In this document: positions 32,438 through 39,951 of the stretch, in pieces | Layout of the letters: each line of letters starts with the position of its first letter | Position numbering within the stretch: position 1 is the stretch's first letter | Source: Christensenella sp036660175 | GTDB taxonomy: Bacteria > Bacillota > Clostridia > Christensenellales > Christensenellaceae | NCBI GenBank assembly: GCA_036660175.1 | Contig: JAVXBD010000005.1 | Location: 1-39,951, forward strand | Reading direction: 5' to 3' | Length of the DNA stretch: 39,951 nucleotides | Program-made: the position numbers and the translations under genes | Notes under the pieces: generated by a model | What the model saw: only the letters and a program-made list of their open reading frames with translations | Databases searched by the model: none | Told to the model about the DNA's origin: nothing

Positions 32438-34603
32438 CTATTTGATTTCCAATGATGCAAACGCAAGGAACATCTTTTTTTCGCCAACTTTATCAAATTT
32501 CACAACCGCTACCCGTCCGTCACCATCGCCCGAAATGCTCTTTATTTTTCCTAATCCAAACGATTTATGCTCTACAATCGTTCCAATTGCGAAATCTCCC
32601 GTTACTTTGTTCGGTCTTGATTTTTCAAATCTTCCACCAGAAAACAATGGCTTTGGCAGTCCTTTACGTGCAGCAATTACAGATTTTTTATTTTTGTTGA
32701 CATGATTAATCAGTCCATCGTCCATCTCATCAATAAATCTTGAACATACCGAAGGCTGCGTTTTTCCATAAAGTGTACGCATTTGTGCATGTGTCATAAA
32801 CAAATTCTTTTTGGCACGTGTCACTGCTACATAACAAAGTCTGCGTTCTTCTTCGATGTTATCTTCATCAATCGCTCGCTGGCTTGGAAAGATACATTCG
32901 TCCATTCCAGCAATAAAAACGTGTTCAAATTCCAGTCCCTTTGCAGCGTGCATCGTCATCAGCGTCACCCCGCCCATATCGTCCATGCTGTCCATATCTG
33001 TTATCAACGCAATATTTTGTAAAAAGCCCTCCAGTGAGGCATCTTCTTCTTCGTCATAGGTATAAGTGGAATTGATAAGCTCTGCAACGTTTTCGATACG
33101 GCCTTCTGCTTCAGGTGTTTTTTCTTCTTCAAGCATCGCCTGATAACCCGAAAGTGCATATACCTGCTCTAAAATCTCATGTACAGGCTTTTGTTCATAT
33201 CCATCGCTTATTTTTTCATATAAAGCATAAAACTCCTGCGCTTTTTTAAGCAGCATATTGTCAGAAATCAACTCTTTTGCATTTTTCAATACCTCGATAA
33301 TTGAAATCCCATTTTTGCTGGCAATATCTGTCAGTGCCGCTATTTTTGTACCACCAATTGCTCTTTTTGGCATATTAATAATACGCAATAGCGGTAGGTC
33401 TGCTGCTGGATTTGCAATAATGTTCAAATATGCAATCAAATCCTTGATTTCTTTGCGCTCATAAAAACTTACCCCGCCGTAAATCCGATATGGAATGGCA
33501 TACATACGCAGCTTTTCCTCAAGAATCCTTGACAATGTATGCACACGATATAAAATCGCCATATCTTGAAATCTTGCGCCGATATTCGACATTCTTTGAA
33601 TTTCACGTGCAATGGTTTCCGCTTCATCAAATTCACTTGCAGCAGTATATAAAATCGGCTTTTCGCCGTTCTCAATATCGCTCCATAGTGTTTTCCCTTT
33701 GCGTCCCTCATTGTTTTTGATGACGCAGTTTGCCACGTCCAATATTTTTTTATCAGAACGATAATTCTGCTCTAAGCGTATCACCGCTGCCCCTTTAAAG
33801 TCCTTTTCAAACTCTAAAATATTTCTGATGTTTGCCCCTCTAAAAGCGTAGATGGACTGATCATCATCGCCCACTACAAAAAGGTTATTATGCCCCTCAG
33901 ACAATATCCGAACCAATTCATATTGCACCATATTGGTATCTTGATACTCATCAACCAATATATATTGAAATTTATTTTGATAGTACTCCCTTGCCTCTTG
34001 ATCTGTTTTTAAAACTTCCAACGTCTTTAGCAGCAAATCATCAAAGTCCATCGCATTTTGTTTTTTTAGCTGTGCATGATATTCGCTGTAAATATCCTGT
34101 GCATGCTCCGAAACATAAGGATTTTTTTGCTCTGCATAATCTTCAAAATTCAGCGTTGTGCTGTCATTTTTATATTTGCTAATCAAGTTTTTGATATATC
34201 GCTCCGCATAGGATTTGTTTTCTTTCAGACCTAAATTCTCAATAATCTTTTTAATCAGACGCAAAGAATCATCTGTATCATAAATCAAAAAGTTTGATGT
34301 ATAGCCTATTTTTTGTGCATACCGCCGAAGCATACGTACACACATCGCATGAAACGTGCTAATCCACATGCTTTTTAAATCTACATCAACAACCTGCGAG
34401 ATACGCTCCTGCATTTCCTTTGCAGCTTTGTTTGTAAAAGTAATCGCAAGAATGGACCATGGCGCAATTTTTTCATCGTTAATCAGATGCGCTACCCGTT
34501 GCGTAAGCACTCTCGTTTTTCCGCTTCCTGCGCCTGCCAAAACCAACACTGCGCCTTTTATTGTGTCGACCGCTTTTTGCTGACTGTCATTTAATTTAAA
34601 CAA
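32438..34603 (-). CDS. pcrA: ATP-dependent 3'-5' DNA helicase PcrA (UvrD/Rep family)
   Basis: A superfamily 1A helicase for repair and removal of roadblocks and recombinase filaments. The 721 residues show motif I LAGAGSGKTRVLTQRV (about 21-36), motif Ia ITFTNKAAKEM, motif II VDEYQDTN, motif III GDDDQSIYAFRGA, motif IV LEQNYRS, motif V MHAAKGLEFEHVFIAG and motif VI YVAVTRAKKNL. The C-terminal Tudor-like RNA-polymerase-binding segment (VEHKSFGLGKI) is present. The start is TTG (34603-34601), with GGGAG 7 bases upstream in the end of yerC. The order yerC-pcrA-ligA resembles other Bacillota. Confidence 0.97.
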   Translation of the reverse strand: MFKLNDSQQKAVDTIKGAVLVLAGAGSGKTRVLTQRVAHLINDEKIAPWSILAITFTNKAAKEMQERISQVVDVDLKSMWISTFHAMCVRMLRRYAQKIGYTSNFLIYDTDDSLRLIKKIIENLGLKENKSYAERYIKNLISKYKNDSTTLNFEDYAEQKNPYVSEHAQDIYSEYHAQLKKQNAMDFDDLLLKTLEVLKTDQEAREYYQNKFQYILVDEYQDTNMVQYELVRILSEGHNNLFVVGDDDQSIYAFRGANIRNILEFEKDFKGAAVIRLEQNYRSDKKILDVANCVIKNNEGRKGKTLWSDIENGEKPILYTAASEFDEAETIAREIQRMSNIGARFQDMAILYRVHTLSRILEEKLRMYAIPYRIYGGVSFYERKEIKDLIAYLNIIANPAADLPLLRIINMPKRAIGGTKIAALTDIASKNGISIIEVLKNAKELISDNMLLKKAQEFYALYEKISDGYEQKPVHEILEQVYALSGYQAMLEEEKTPEAEGRIENVAELINSTYTYDEEEDASLEGFLQNIALITDMDSMDDMGGVTLMTMHAAKGLEFEHVFIAGMDECIFPSQRAIDEDNIEEERRLCYVAVTRAKKNLFMTHAQMRTLYGKTQPSVCSRFIDEMDDGLINHVNKNKKSVIAARKGLPKPLFSGGRFEKSRPNKVTGDFAIGTIVEHKSFGLGKIKSISGDGDGRVAVVKFDKVGEKKMFLAFASLEIK

Positions 34604-34605
34604 AA

Positions 34606-34905
34606 TTATTCTCCCTTAATGTCATTTCTTTCAAGTATTTCTTTATATCCACCCGTGCCATAGTTTAGACAACGGTTCACTCTGGAAATTGTTGCAGTTG
34701 ATGCACCCGTCTTTTCTGCAATTGCATGACATGTTGTTTTATTCTGAAGCATTTGTGCAACTTTATATCGCTGGCTGATTGCCGACAATTCCGCAACCGT
34801 ACATAAATCTTCAAAAAACTTATAACACTCCTCCTGCGTTTCAAGTGAGAGGACTGCGCCAAAAAGCATATCTAACTCTTTTGATTTTAACTTTGAATGA
34901 TACAT
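34606..34905 (-). CDS. yerC: YerC/YecD family TrpR-like DNA-binding protein
   Basis: A small helical regulator related to TrpR. The 99 residues have the family N terminus (KLKSKELDMLFGAVLSLET) and a helix-turn-helix SAISQRYKVAQML plus AEKTGASTATISRVNRCLN, ending GTGGYKEIL. I start at the ATG at 34905-34903, with SD AAGGAGA 7 bases upstream. A longer frame has no SD. Its ligand and targets are unknown. A perfect palindrome over its likely promoter is a candidate binding site. It lies before pcrA, as in Bacillus subtilis. Confidence 0.92.
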   Translation of the reverse strand: MYHSKLKSKELDMLFGAVLSLETQEECYKFFEDLCTVAELSAISQRYKVAQMLQNKTTCHAIAEKTGASTATISRVNRCLNYGTGGYKEILERNDIKGE

Positions 34906-34963
34906 GGTAAATTCTCCTTGTGGTACGACCATCGTTATATTCTAACGGCTCTGAAAAATCGTT

Positions 34964-34997
34964 AAAAAATGTATAGACTTTCATACCTATACATTTT
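34964..34997 (-). terminator. terminator after parC, also a perfect palindrome before yerC
   Basis: Arms AAAATGTATAG and CTATACATTTT (34966-34976 and 34987-34997) pair perfectly over 11 bp with a 10-base loop. On the minus strand the stem ends in six T residues. It lies about 70 bp after the parC stop and 60 bp before yerC. The stem is AT-rich, so it could also be an operator, because it overlaps a putative -10 box. Confidence 0.65.
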
Positions 34998-35021
34998 AAC
35001 ACATTAGCACGTGAATATAAA
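34993..35021 (-). promoter_or_regulatory. putative promoter of yerC-pcrA-ligA
   Basis: TTTATA (35021-35016) and TAAAAT (34998-34993) have a 17-base spacer on the minus strand, with an extended -10 TG at 35001-35000. The -10 box and start point lie within the left arm of the palindrome at 34966-34997. A second -10-like TAGAATATAAC near 34935-34945 has no good -35, so the choice is not certain. Confidence 0.4.
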
Positions 35022-35065
35022 TAACAATTTGCAGAATTCACTCTTTATCATGCTTTTTTGGTCAA

Positions 35066-37507
35066 TTATTCAAATATATTCCTATAAAGACTTACAACAT
35101 CGTTGCCCATTAACGCAAGAACTACTTGCTCGCCCTTTGTATTGCGTGCATCTGTGGGGATTGTATCAGTTGATATTTTATGAATTTCTCCTGATTTTTG
35201 AACCGACGTTACCTGAACAATTTTTTCTATCAGCAATGCTCCTGCCACTATCAGTCCCGTTGCCTGCGTCAGATTATATGCCTTTAAGCCTTTTCCATTT
35301 CTGCCCTGCACTTCAAATTCTCCGATTGGTGTTTGCTTTGCATAGCCTTTATCCGTCATAATCAGCACGCTGTATTCGGAAGAAGTTTCCACCTGCTCTG
35401 CAAAAACAACAATCGCTTTTTTGCTTAATTTGATTGCACCCACACCTTTTCCGCTTCTGCCCATCACAGAAATATCTGCTTTTTTGATATTGATAGACAT
35501 ACCATCTGATGTTACAAACATGATGTTTTGTGCTTCTTGATTGTTCGGTTTTGCATAGATTAATGTATCGCCGTCTTTTAAACCACACGCTAAAATTTTT
35601 GATTTTCTGACCTCAAACTCGCTCATTTGCGTTGCTTTTACAAGTCCTTGTCTTGTCGCAAAAAGCATCGTTTCTTTTTCAAAATCTTGCTTTGTAATGA
35701 TGTTTAGAATTCCTTCGTCCGCATCAATGCCATTGATAATTGCATTTAAAGACTTACCCGAATCTTTCATGCGTGCCTCTGGAACGCTCATCACTGGTAG
35801 CGTATACATATTCCCTTTATTTGTAAAAATATAGATTTTGCTGGCAGTATCTGTCGAAATCAGCAAAGCAGGCTGCATCTTTTCCTCTACTTCGCTTATT
35901 TCCGAGCTTTTTTGCAGCGCTTTTGCCGACATACGCTTCAGATTGCCGCCACGTGTCAGCATCACTGCGCATTCTTCCACCACTACAAACTCGCTTTCAT
36001 CTACTTCTACGTGTGCCTTTTCCGCATTGATTACTTTTGTGCGGCGCTTGTCTGCATATTTATCTTTGATAATTTCCAGTTCCTGCTTGATTACTTCCAA
36101 AAGTTTTTGTTCTGAACCTAAAATCGAACGCAAATATTTAATGAGTGCTGTCACTTCTTTATATTCATTTTCCAGCAATTCAACTTCCAGATTTGTAAGC
36201 CGTGCCAAGCGCATATCCAGTATCGCCTGTGCCTGTATGCCTGTCAGATTAAATTCTTGCATCAGCGCATGTTTTGCTGCCTCACTGTTCTTTGATGCAC
36301 GTATGATTTTAATTACCTTATCAATATTTTTTACAGCGATGATAAGCCCTAAAAGAATATGCTCTCGCTTTTCGGCTTTTTCAAGATCATATTGCGTTCT
36401 TCTCGTAACCACATTTTCTTGATGCTTGATGTAATAATCAATGATAGGCAATAATCCCAACTGCTTTGGCGCACCCTCGGCAATTACCATCATGTTAATG
36501 CCAAACGTCACCTGTAAGTCCGTATATTTATATAATAAATTTAGTATTTTTTCGGGATCGTGACCTTTTTTAATTTCAATTACTGCACGAATTCCTTCAC
36601 GATCAGATTCATCTCTAATATCATCAATTCCAGCAAAAATCTCTTTTTTTATTTCGCTGGTTGCAAGTATTTTTTCAAGCATGCCTGCTTTTTTTACTTC
36701 ATATGGCATTTCTGTAATCACAATCATGTTTTTGCCGTTTTGTGATTTTTCAATGTGTGCCTTGGCACGTATCAATATTTTCCCTTTGCCTGTTTCATAT
36801 GCCTGCAAAAGGCCATCACCTGCTAAAATATATCCACCTGTCGGAAAATCAGGAGCGGAAATATGCTGCATCACATCACCCAGTGTACAATCCGGATGAT
36901 CCATACGATGCACCACGCCGCTTATGACCTCACCTAAGTTATGCGGTGGTATGTTGGTAGCAAGCCCAACAGCAATGCCTGAAGAGCCGTTTACCAGCAA
37001 ATTCGGGTATCTGGCGGGCAGCATATCTGGCTCACGTTCTGTATCATCAAAGTTTGGCCGAAAAGGAACAGTATCTTTGTTTAAATCACGCAGCATTTCA
37101 AGCGCAAGAGGCGACATCCTTGCCTCTGTATAACGCATAGCAGCAGCACTGTCCCCATCCATAGAACCAAAATTTCCATGTCCATCTACAAGCGGCATAC
37201 GCATTGCATAGGGCTGTGATAGCCTCACCATCGCATCATATACACTCGTATCGCCATGTGGATGGTACTTACCCAATGCCTCTCCCACGATTCTTGCGGA
37301 TTTCTTATAAGGTTTATCGGGAGTTATTCCCAAATCAAACATGGTATATAAAATGCGTCGCTGCACAGGCTTAAGCCCATCTTCTACACGTGGCAATGCA
37401 CGTTCTAACGTCACATATTCCGCATAGGTCATATAAGAATTGTGCATAACCTCGTTTAATGCAACTTCTATCACATTTTCATCATATACAATCTGCTTAG
37501 TCTTCAT
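35066..37507 (-). CDS. parC: type IIA DNA topoisomerase subunit A (topoisomerase IV ParC-like)
   Basis: The DNA-cleaving subunit that acts with the ParE-like protein encoded upstream. It has ERALPRVEDGLKPVQRRILY, the quinolone-region HGDTSVYDAMVRLSQ (Thr and Asp at the two key positions), the active-site tyrosine in AAMRYTEARMS, and the tower/coiled-coil region. A C-terminal beta-propeller contains GRSGKGVGAIKL and QGRNGKGLKAYNL. The GyrA box expected after LKRMSAKAL is absent, which favours a ParC-like role. It could still be a diverged gyrase. I start at the ATG at 37507-37505 (813 aa), with SD GAGGTG. It overlaps parE by 11 bases. Confidence 0.88.
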   Translation of the reverse strand: MKTKQIVYDENVIEVALNEVMHNSYMTYAEYVTLERALPRVEDGLKPVQRRILYTMFDLGITPDKPYKKSARIVGEALGKYHPHGDTSVYDAMVRLSQPYAMRMPLVDGHGNFGSMDGDSAAAMRYTEARMSPLALEMLRDLNKDTVPFRPNFDDTEREPDMLPARYPNLLVNGSSGIAVGLATNIPPHNLGEVISGVVHRMDHPDCTLGDVMQHISAPDFPTGGYILAGDGLLQAYETGKGKILIRAKAHIEKSQNGKNMIVITEMPYEVKKAGMLEKILATSEIKKEIFAGIDDIRDESDREGIRAVIEIKKGHDPEKILNLLYKYTDLQVTFGINMMVIAEGAPKQLGLLPIIDYYIKHQENVVTRRTQYDLEKAEKREHILLGLIIAVKNIDKVIKIIRASKNSEAAKHALMQEFNLTGIQAQAILDMRLARLTNLEVELLENEYKEVTALIKYLRSILGSEQKLLEVIKQELEIIKDKYADKRRTKVINAEKAHVEVDESEFVVVEECAVMLTRGGNLKRMSAKALQKSSEISEVEEKMQPALLISTDTASKIYIFTNKGNMYTLPVMSVPEARMKDSGKSLNAIINGIDADEGILNIITKQDFEKETMLFATRQGLVKATQMSEFEVRKSKILACGLKDGDTLIYAKPNNQEAQNIMFVTSDGMSINIKKADISVMGRSGKGVGAIKLSKKAIVVFAEQVETSSEYSVLIMTDKGYAKQTPIGEFEVQGRNGKGLKAYNLTQATGLIVAGALLIEKIVQVTSVQKSGEIHKISTDTIPTDARNTKGEQVVLALMGNDVVSLYRNIFE

Positions 37508-39455
37508 ATTTTGGCACCTCAAAGTTATCTTTTCTGTTAAAATTTGCGTGTTCGCTGATATACTTCTTGCGTGGCTCTACATTATCGCCCATAAGTGTCG
37601 TTACCATATGTTCTACATCCGCCAAATCTTCAATGGTGATGCGTATCATAGAGCGTTTTTCAGGATCCATTGTCGTATCCCAGAGCTGTTCGGGGTTCAT
37701 CTCTCCTAAGCCTTTGTATCGCTGAACATTATATCCTCTGCCAACTTCGATTTTTGCCCTTTCAAGCTGTTTTTCGTTAAACGCATAGAGGATTTTGCTG
37801 CCTTTTGCAATTTTATAAAGCGGCGGTCTGCCAATATACAAATGACCATCGGTAATCAAGTCTTTAAAATAACGATAGAAAAATGTAATTAAAATCGCAC
37901 GAATATGCCCACCGTCCTGATCTGCATCTGATAAAATGATGATTTTGTTGTATTTTAAATTTTTAATAACAAAGCTATCATCAAATCCTGCACCTAAAGC
38001 CGTAATAATCGAACGAAATTCTTCATTTGCAAGTACTTGATCAACTCGTTTTTTCTCAACATTCAGAGGTTTGCCACGCAGCGGCAAAATCGCTTGAAAC
38101 TTCCGATCTCTTCCTTGTTTTGCACTGCCGCCTGCACTATCGCCCTCCACAATAAAAAGCTCATTCAGCTCTGGTTTTCTGCCTGAACATGCCGAAAGTT
38201 TTCCCACCAATGGCGAATTCTCAAGTTTGCTTTTCGCTCTCTCCATTTTTTTGGCTTTGCGTGATGCATCTCTTACACGTGCAGCCGAAACTGCTTTTTC
38301 TAAAATTTTTGTACAGATTTGCGTATTGTTCAAATCCGCCATATATGCTGTTAATGTTTCTGTGACAACTGCCTCAACCGCTACTCTTGCGTCTGCGTTG
38401 CCAAGTTTGGTTTTTGTTTGTCCTTCAAACTGTACATTCTTCATTTTTATATTGACGACCGCACACAGACCTTCTCTAAAATCTTCACCCGTCAAATTCG
38501 GTTCTTTTTCTTTTAAAAGATTTGTATTGCGTGCATAATCATTCATCACTTTTGTGATTGCAGTCTTAAATCCCGTTTCGTGCATGCCGCCCTCTGTAGT
38601 TGGAATATTATTTACATACGAAAAGATGCTCTCTGTATAGCTTGCATTATACTGCATTGCGATACTAACGATAATGTCATTCTTTTGCCCTTCAAGCAGG
38701 ATTGGTGCAGCATGCAAAGGCAGCTTATCTTCATTCAAATACAACACAAAGTCCACGATTCCGCCATTATATTCAAAGGTTTCTGTTTTAGCACGTGTGC
38801 CTTGTCTTTCATCGACAAGCACAATTTTTAGCCCTTTTGTAAGAAATGCAAGTTCTCTTAATCGGCGCTTAATTGTTTCATAATTATAATCAATATCATC
38901 AAAAATATTCTCATCCGCCAAAAATGTTACTTTTGTACCTTTTTTCTTGGTTTCTCCGATTTCTGTAAGAAGTGCAGTTGGTTTGCCCACCTGCATTTTC
39001 CCTTTACTATCCACCTCAGTTGTATACTTCTGATAAAAAACCTTTCCGTTTTGATATACTTCGACTTCAAGCCATTTGGAGAGTGCATTGACGACTGATG
39101 CCCCCACGCCATGCAGTCCACCCGAATATGCATAATTATCGTTGTTAAATTTACCGCCTGCATGAAGCTGCGTAAAAACAACCTCCACACCTGACACCTT
39201 AAGCTCTGGGTGAGCTCCCGTCGGGATTCCTCTGCCGTTATCCTCAACAGACAACGAACAATCTGGGTGTATCGTAATAATTATTTTATTTGCATAACCA
39301 TTTGCGGCCTCGTCAATTCCGTTATCAACAATTTCCCATAGTAAATGATGCAGTCCCTTCGTACTGGTGGTACCAATATACATACCAGGTCTGCGGCGCA
39401 CTGCGTCAAGTCCCTCAAGTACTTGTATATCTCCAGCGGTATATGATTTAGTCAT
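37497..39455 (-). CDS. parE: type IIA DNA topoisomerase subunit B (ParE/GyrB-like ATPase)
   Basis: The ATPase and TOPRIM subunit. The 652 residues show the GHKL ATP site: LEGLDAVRRRPGMYIG, WEIVDNGIDEA, DNGRGIPTG, and GGLHGVGASVVNAL. Next come the QTK loop EGQTKTKLGN and the TOPRIM region FIVEGDSAGGSAKQGRDRK with SDADQDGGHIRAILITFFYR. The C terminus is RYKGLGEMNPEQLW. DADQDGGHI differs from the DADVDGSHI/DADVDGAHI seen in most GyrB/ParE. The ATG has SD GGAGG 6 bases upstream and a promoter at 39550-39578. I cannot separate ParE from GyrB with certainty. The ParE name follows the partner. Confidence 0.88.
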   Translation of the reverse strand: MTKSYTAGDIQVLEGLDAVRRRPGMYIGTTSTKGLHHLLWEIVDNGIDEAANGYANKIIITIHPDCSLSVEDNGRGIPTGAHPELKVSGVEVVFTQLHAGGKFNNDNYAYSGGLHGVGASVVNALSKWLEVEVYQNGKVFYQKYTTEVDSKGKMQVGKPTALLTEIGETKKKGTKVTFLADENIFDDIDYNYETIKRRLRELAFLTKGLKIVLVDERQGTRAKTETFEYNGGIVDFVLYLNEDKLPLHAAPILLEGQKNDIIVSIAMQYNASYTESIFSYVNNIPTTEGGMHETGFKTAITKVMNDYARNTNLLKEKEPNLTGEDFREGLCAVVNIKMKNVQFEGQTKTKLGNADARVAVEAVVTETLTAYMADLNNTQICTKILEKAVSAARVRDASRKAKKMERAKSKLENSPLVGKLSACSGRKPELNELFIVEGDSAGGSAKQGRDRKFQAILPLRGKPLNVEKKRVDQVLANEEFRSIITALGAGFDDSFVIKNLKYNKIIILSDADQDGGHIRAILITFFYRYFKDLITDGHLYIGRPPLYKIAKGSKILYAFNEKQLERAKIEVGRGYNVQRYKGLGEMNPEQLWDTTMDPEKRSMIRITIEDLADVEHMVTTLMGDNVEPRKKYISEHANFNRKDNFEVPKYED

Positions 39456-39549
39456 TGCTTTCCTCCGTTATCTATTGCAAAAAACGCTTTTATATCAAAC
39501 AAAAACCATCCTTTGTTGTTCTTACTCGACTGATTATAAATACTGATTT

Positions 39550-39578
39550 ATTATATATCATACCACAAAATATAGCAA
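39550..39578 (-). promoter_or_regulatory. sigma-A promoter of parE-parC
   Basis: TTGCTA (39578-39573) and TATAAT (39555-39550) have a 17-base spacer on the minus strand. An overlapping TGGTATGAT, an extended -10, lies 8 bases upstream and could be an alternative. The start near 39543 gives a leader of about 90 nt in which I see no known riboswitch. The rest of 39456-39676 is AT-rich and featureless. Confidence 0.75.
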
Positions 39579-39676
39579 TTCAAAAGTATTTTGTTCTATA
39601 TAAAGTATCAAAATAGTTAAAAACTGTTATTATACAGATATTTTTGCATATATTTATTTCTATTAATTAAGCCAAC

Positions 39677-39713
39677 AAAAAAGTATAAGACCTCTAAAAA
39701 GCAGTCTTATACT
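39677..39713 (-). terminator. terminator of the KDPG aldolase gene
   Basis: A 10-bp perfect stem AGTATAAGAC/GTCTTATACT (39682-39691, 39704-39713) runs on the minus strand into six T residues (39682-39677). It lies about 30 bp after the stop codon at 39744 and separates that gene from the parE promoter. Confidence 0.88.
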
Positions 39714-39743
39714 CTTTCAAACAAACAGTAAAATAATTAGCAG

Positions 39744-39951
39744 CTATTTTTTACGAGCTGCAGCTACAGCATCTACCATTTCTTTTCCAATTTTGATGAT
39801 GGAGTCATAATCGCCTGTCTTTGCACCTGCGGTAAGGTCACCGCCTGCACCCACAGCAACAGCACCTGCAGAAATCCAATCTGCAACATTTCCAGCATTT
39901 ACACCGCCCGTTGGCATCATTCTTGCCTGCGGAAGAGGTCCTTTAATATTT
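39744..39951 (-). CDS. eda: 2-dehydro-3-deoxyphosphogluconate (KDPG/KHG) aldolase, C-terminal part
   Basis: The last 68 codons of a gene that enters from beyond the window and ends in TAG at 39746-39744. The translation contains GPLPQARMMPTGGVN, the phosphate-binding strand typical of KDPG/KHG aldolases. ADWISAGAVAVGAGGDL and GAKTGDYDSI follow, as in the C terminus of that class I aldolase family. The catalytic lysine lies in the missing part. The family cleaves KDPG to pyruvate and glyceraldehyde-3-phosphate, commonly in hexuronate or Entner-Doudoroff catabolism. The neighbours beyond the edge would show which sugar. Confidence 0.85.
   Translation of the reverse strand, partial: NIKGPLPQARMMPTGGVNAGNVADWISAGAVAVGAGGDLTAGAKTGDYDSIIKIGKEMVDAVAAARKK

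Noticed and set aside
35838..36422. A 194-codon open frame on the plus strand opposite parC
   Set aside because: It is antisense to a clearly coding, conserved region, is rich in Ser/Cys as expected of a shadow frame, and has no SD.
36980..37300. Quinolone-resistance substitution in the A subunit (Thr at the position equivalent to Ser83)
   Set aside because: Thr is a normal wild-type residue at this position in some Clostridia, and the second key position is the usual acidic Asp.
1..39951. CRISPR arrays, insertion sequences, prophage genes or toxin-antitoxin pairs
   Set aside because: No regularly spaced repeats, transposase or integrase motifs, or terminal inverted repeats were seen. The window is contiguous core genome.

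Overview
The window is a gene-dense, AT-rich chromosomal segment from a Bacillota (Firmicutes) bacterium, most likely a member of the Clostridia. The evidence is the short-form HisG paired with HisZ, the PrpC/PrkC pair, RemA, the YloU and FakA-like YloV proteins, YerC, a GatCAB amidotransferase, frequent TTG starts behind strong Shine-Dalgarno (SD) sites, and AT-rich consensus sigma-A promoters. I cannot name the species. Nearly every gene lies on the minus strand, so transcription runs from high to low coordinates. The one clear plus-strand gene is rpmB.

Region by region, from the right edge: the 3' end of a KDPG-aldolase gene and its terminator; a promoter followed by a type IIA topoisomerase pair (parE-parC-like, about 39.5-35.1 kb); a perfect palindrome and terminator, then yerC-pcrA-ligA (34.9-30.5 kb); an extended -10 promoter and gatC-gatA-gatB plus a HypE-like AIR-synthase family gene (30.4-26.2 kb); a second extended -10 promoter and a long housekeeping operon, yicC-remA-gmk-rpoZ-coaBC-priA-def-fmt-rsmB-rlmN-prpC-prkC-rsgA-rpe-thiN (26.1-12.1 kb), in the order known from Bacillus subtilis. 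After thiN comes about 650 bp without a clear gene. It holds the rpmB terminator and what looks like a decayed membrane-protein reading frame. Then come rpmB (plus strand) and, divergently, yloU-yloV-recG. Next is a complete eight-gene histidine operon in the order hisZ-G-D-B-H-A-F-IE (6.8-0.5 kb), then tRNA-Val(UAC) with its own promoter and terminator, and at the left edge a promoter and the possible first codons of another gene.

Functionally the window covers nucleotide and cofactor supply (gmk, coaBC, thiN, rpe), transcription (rpoZ), translation initiation and rRNA modification (def, fmt, rsmB, rlmN), ribosome assembly and stress signalling (rsgA, prkC/prpC), tRNA-dependent amidation (gatCAB), DNA replication, restart, repair and topology (priA, recG, pcrA, ligA, parE/parC), and histidine synthesis. 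Most of it is well-known core genome, and I found no convincing new multi-gene system. The points worth a second look are a possible ATT start codon for rsgA, the interrupted frame after thiN, a topoisomerase A subunit without a GyrA box in the usual place, a divergent LigA, a HypE-like protein without the HypE C-terminal cysteine beside gatCAB, and a palindrome over the putative yerC promoter.
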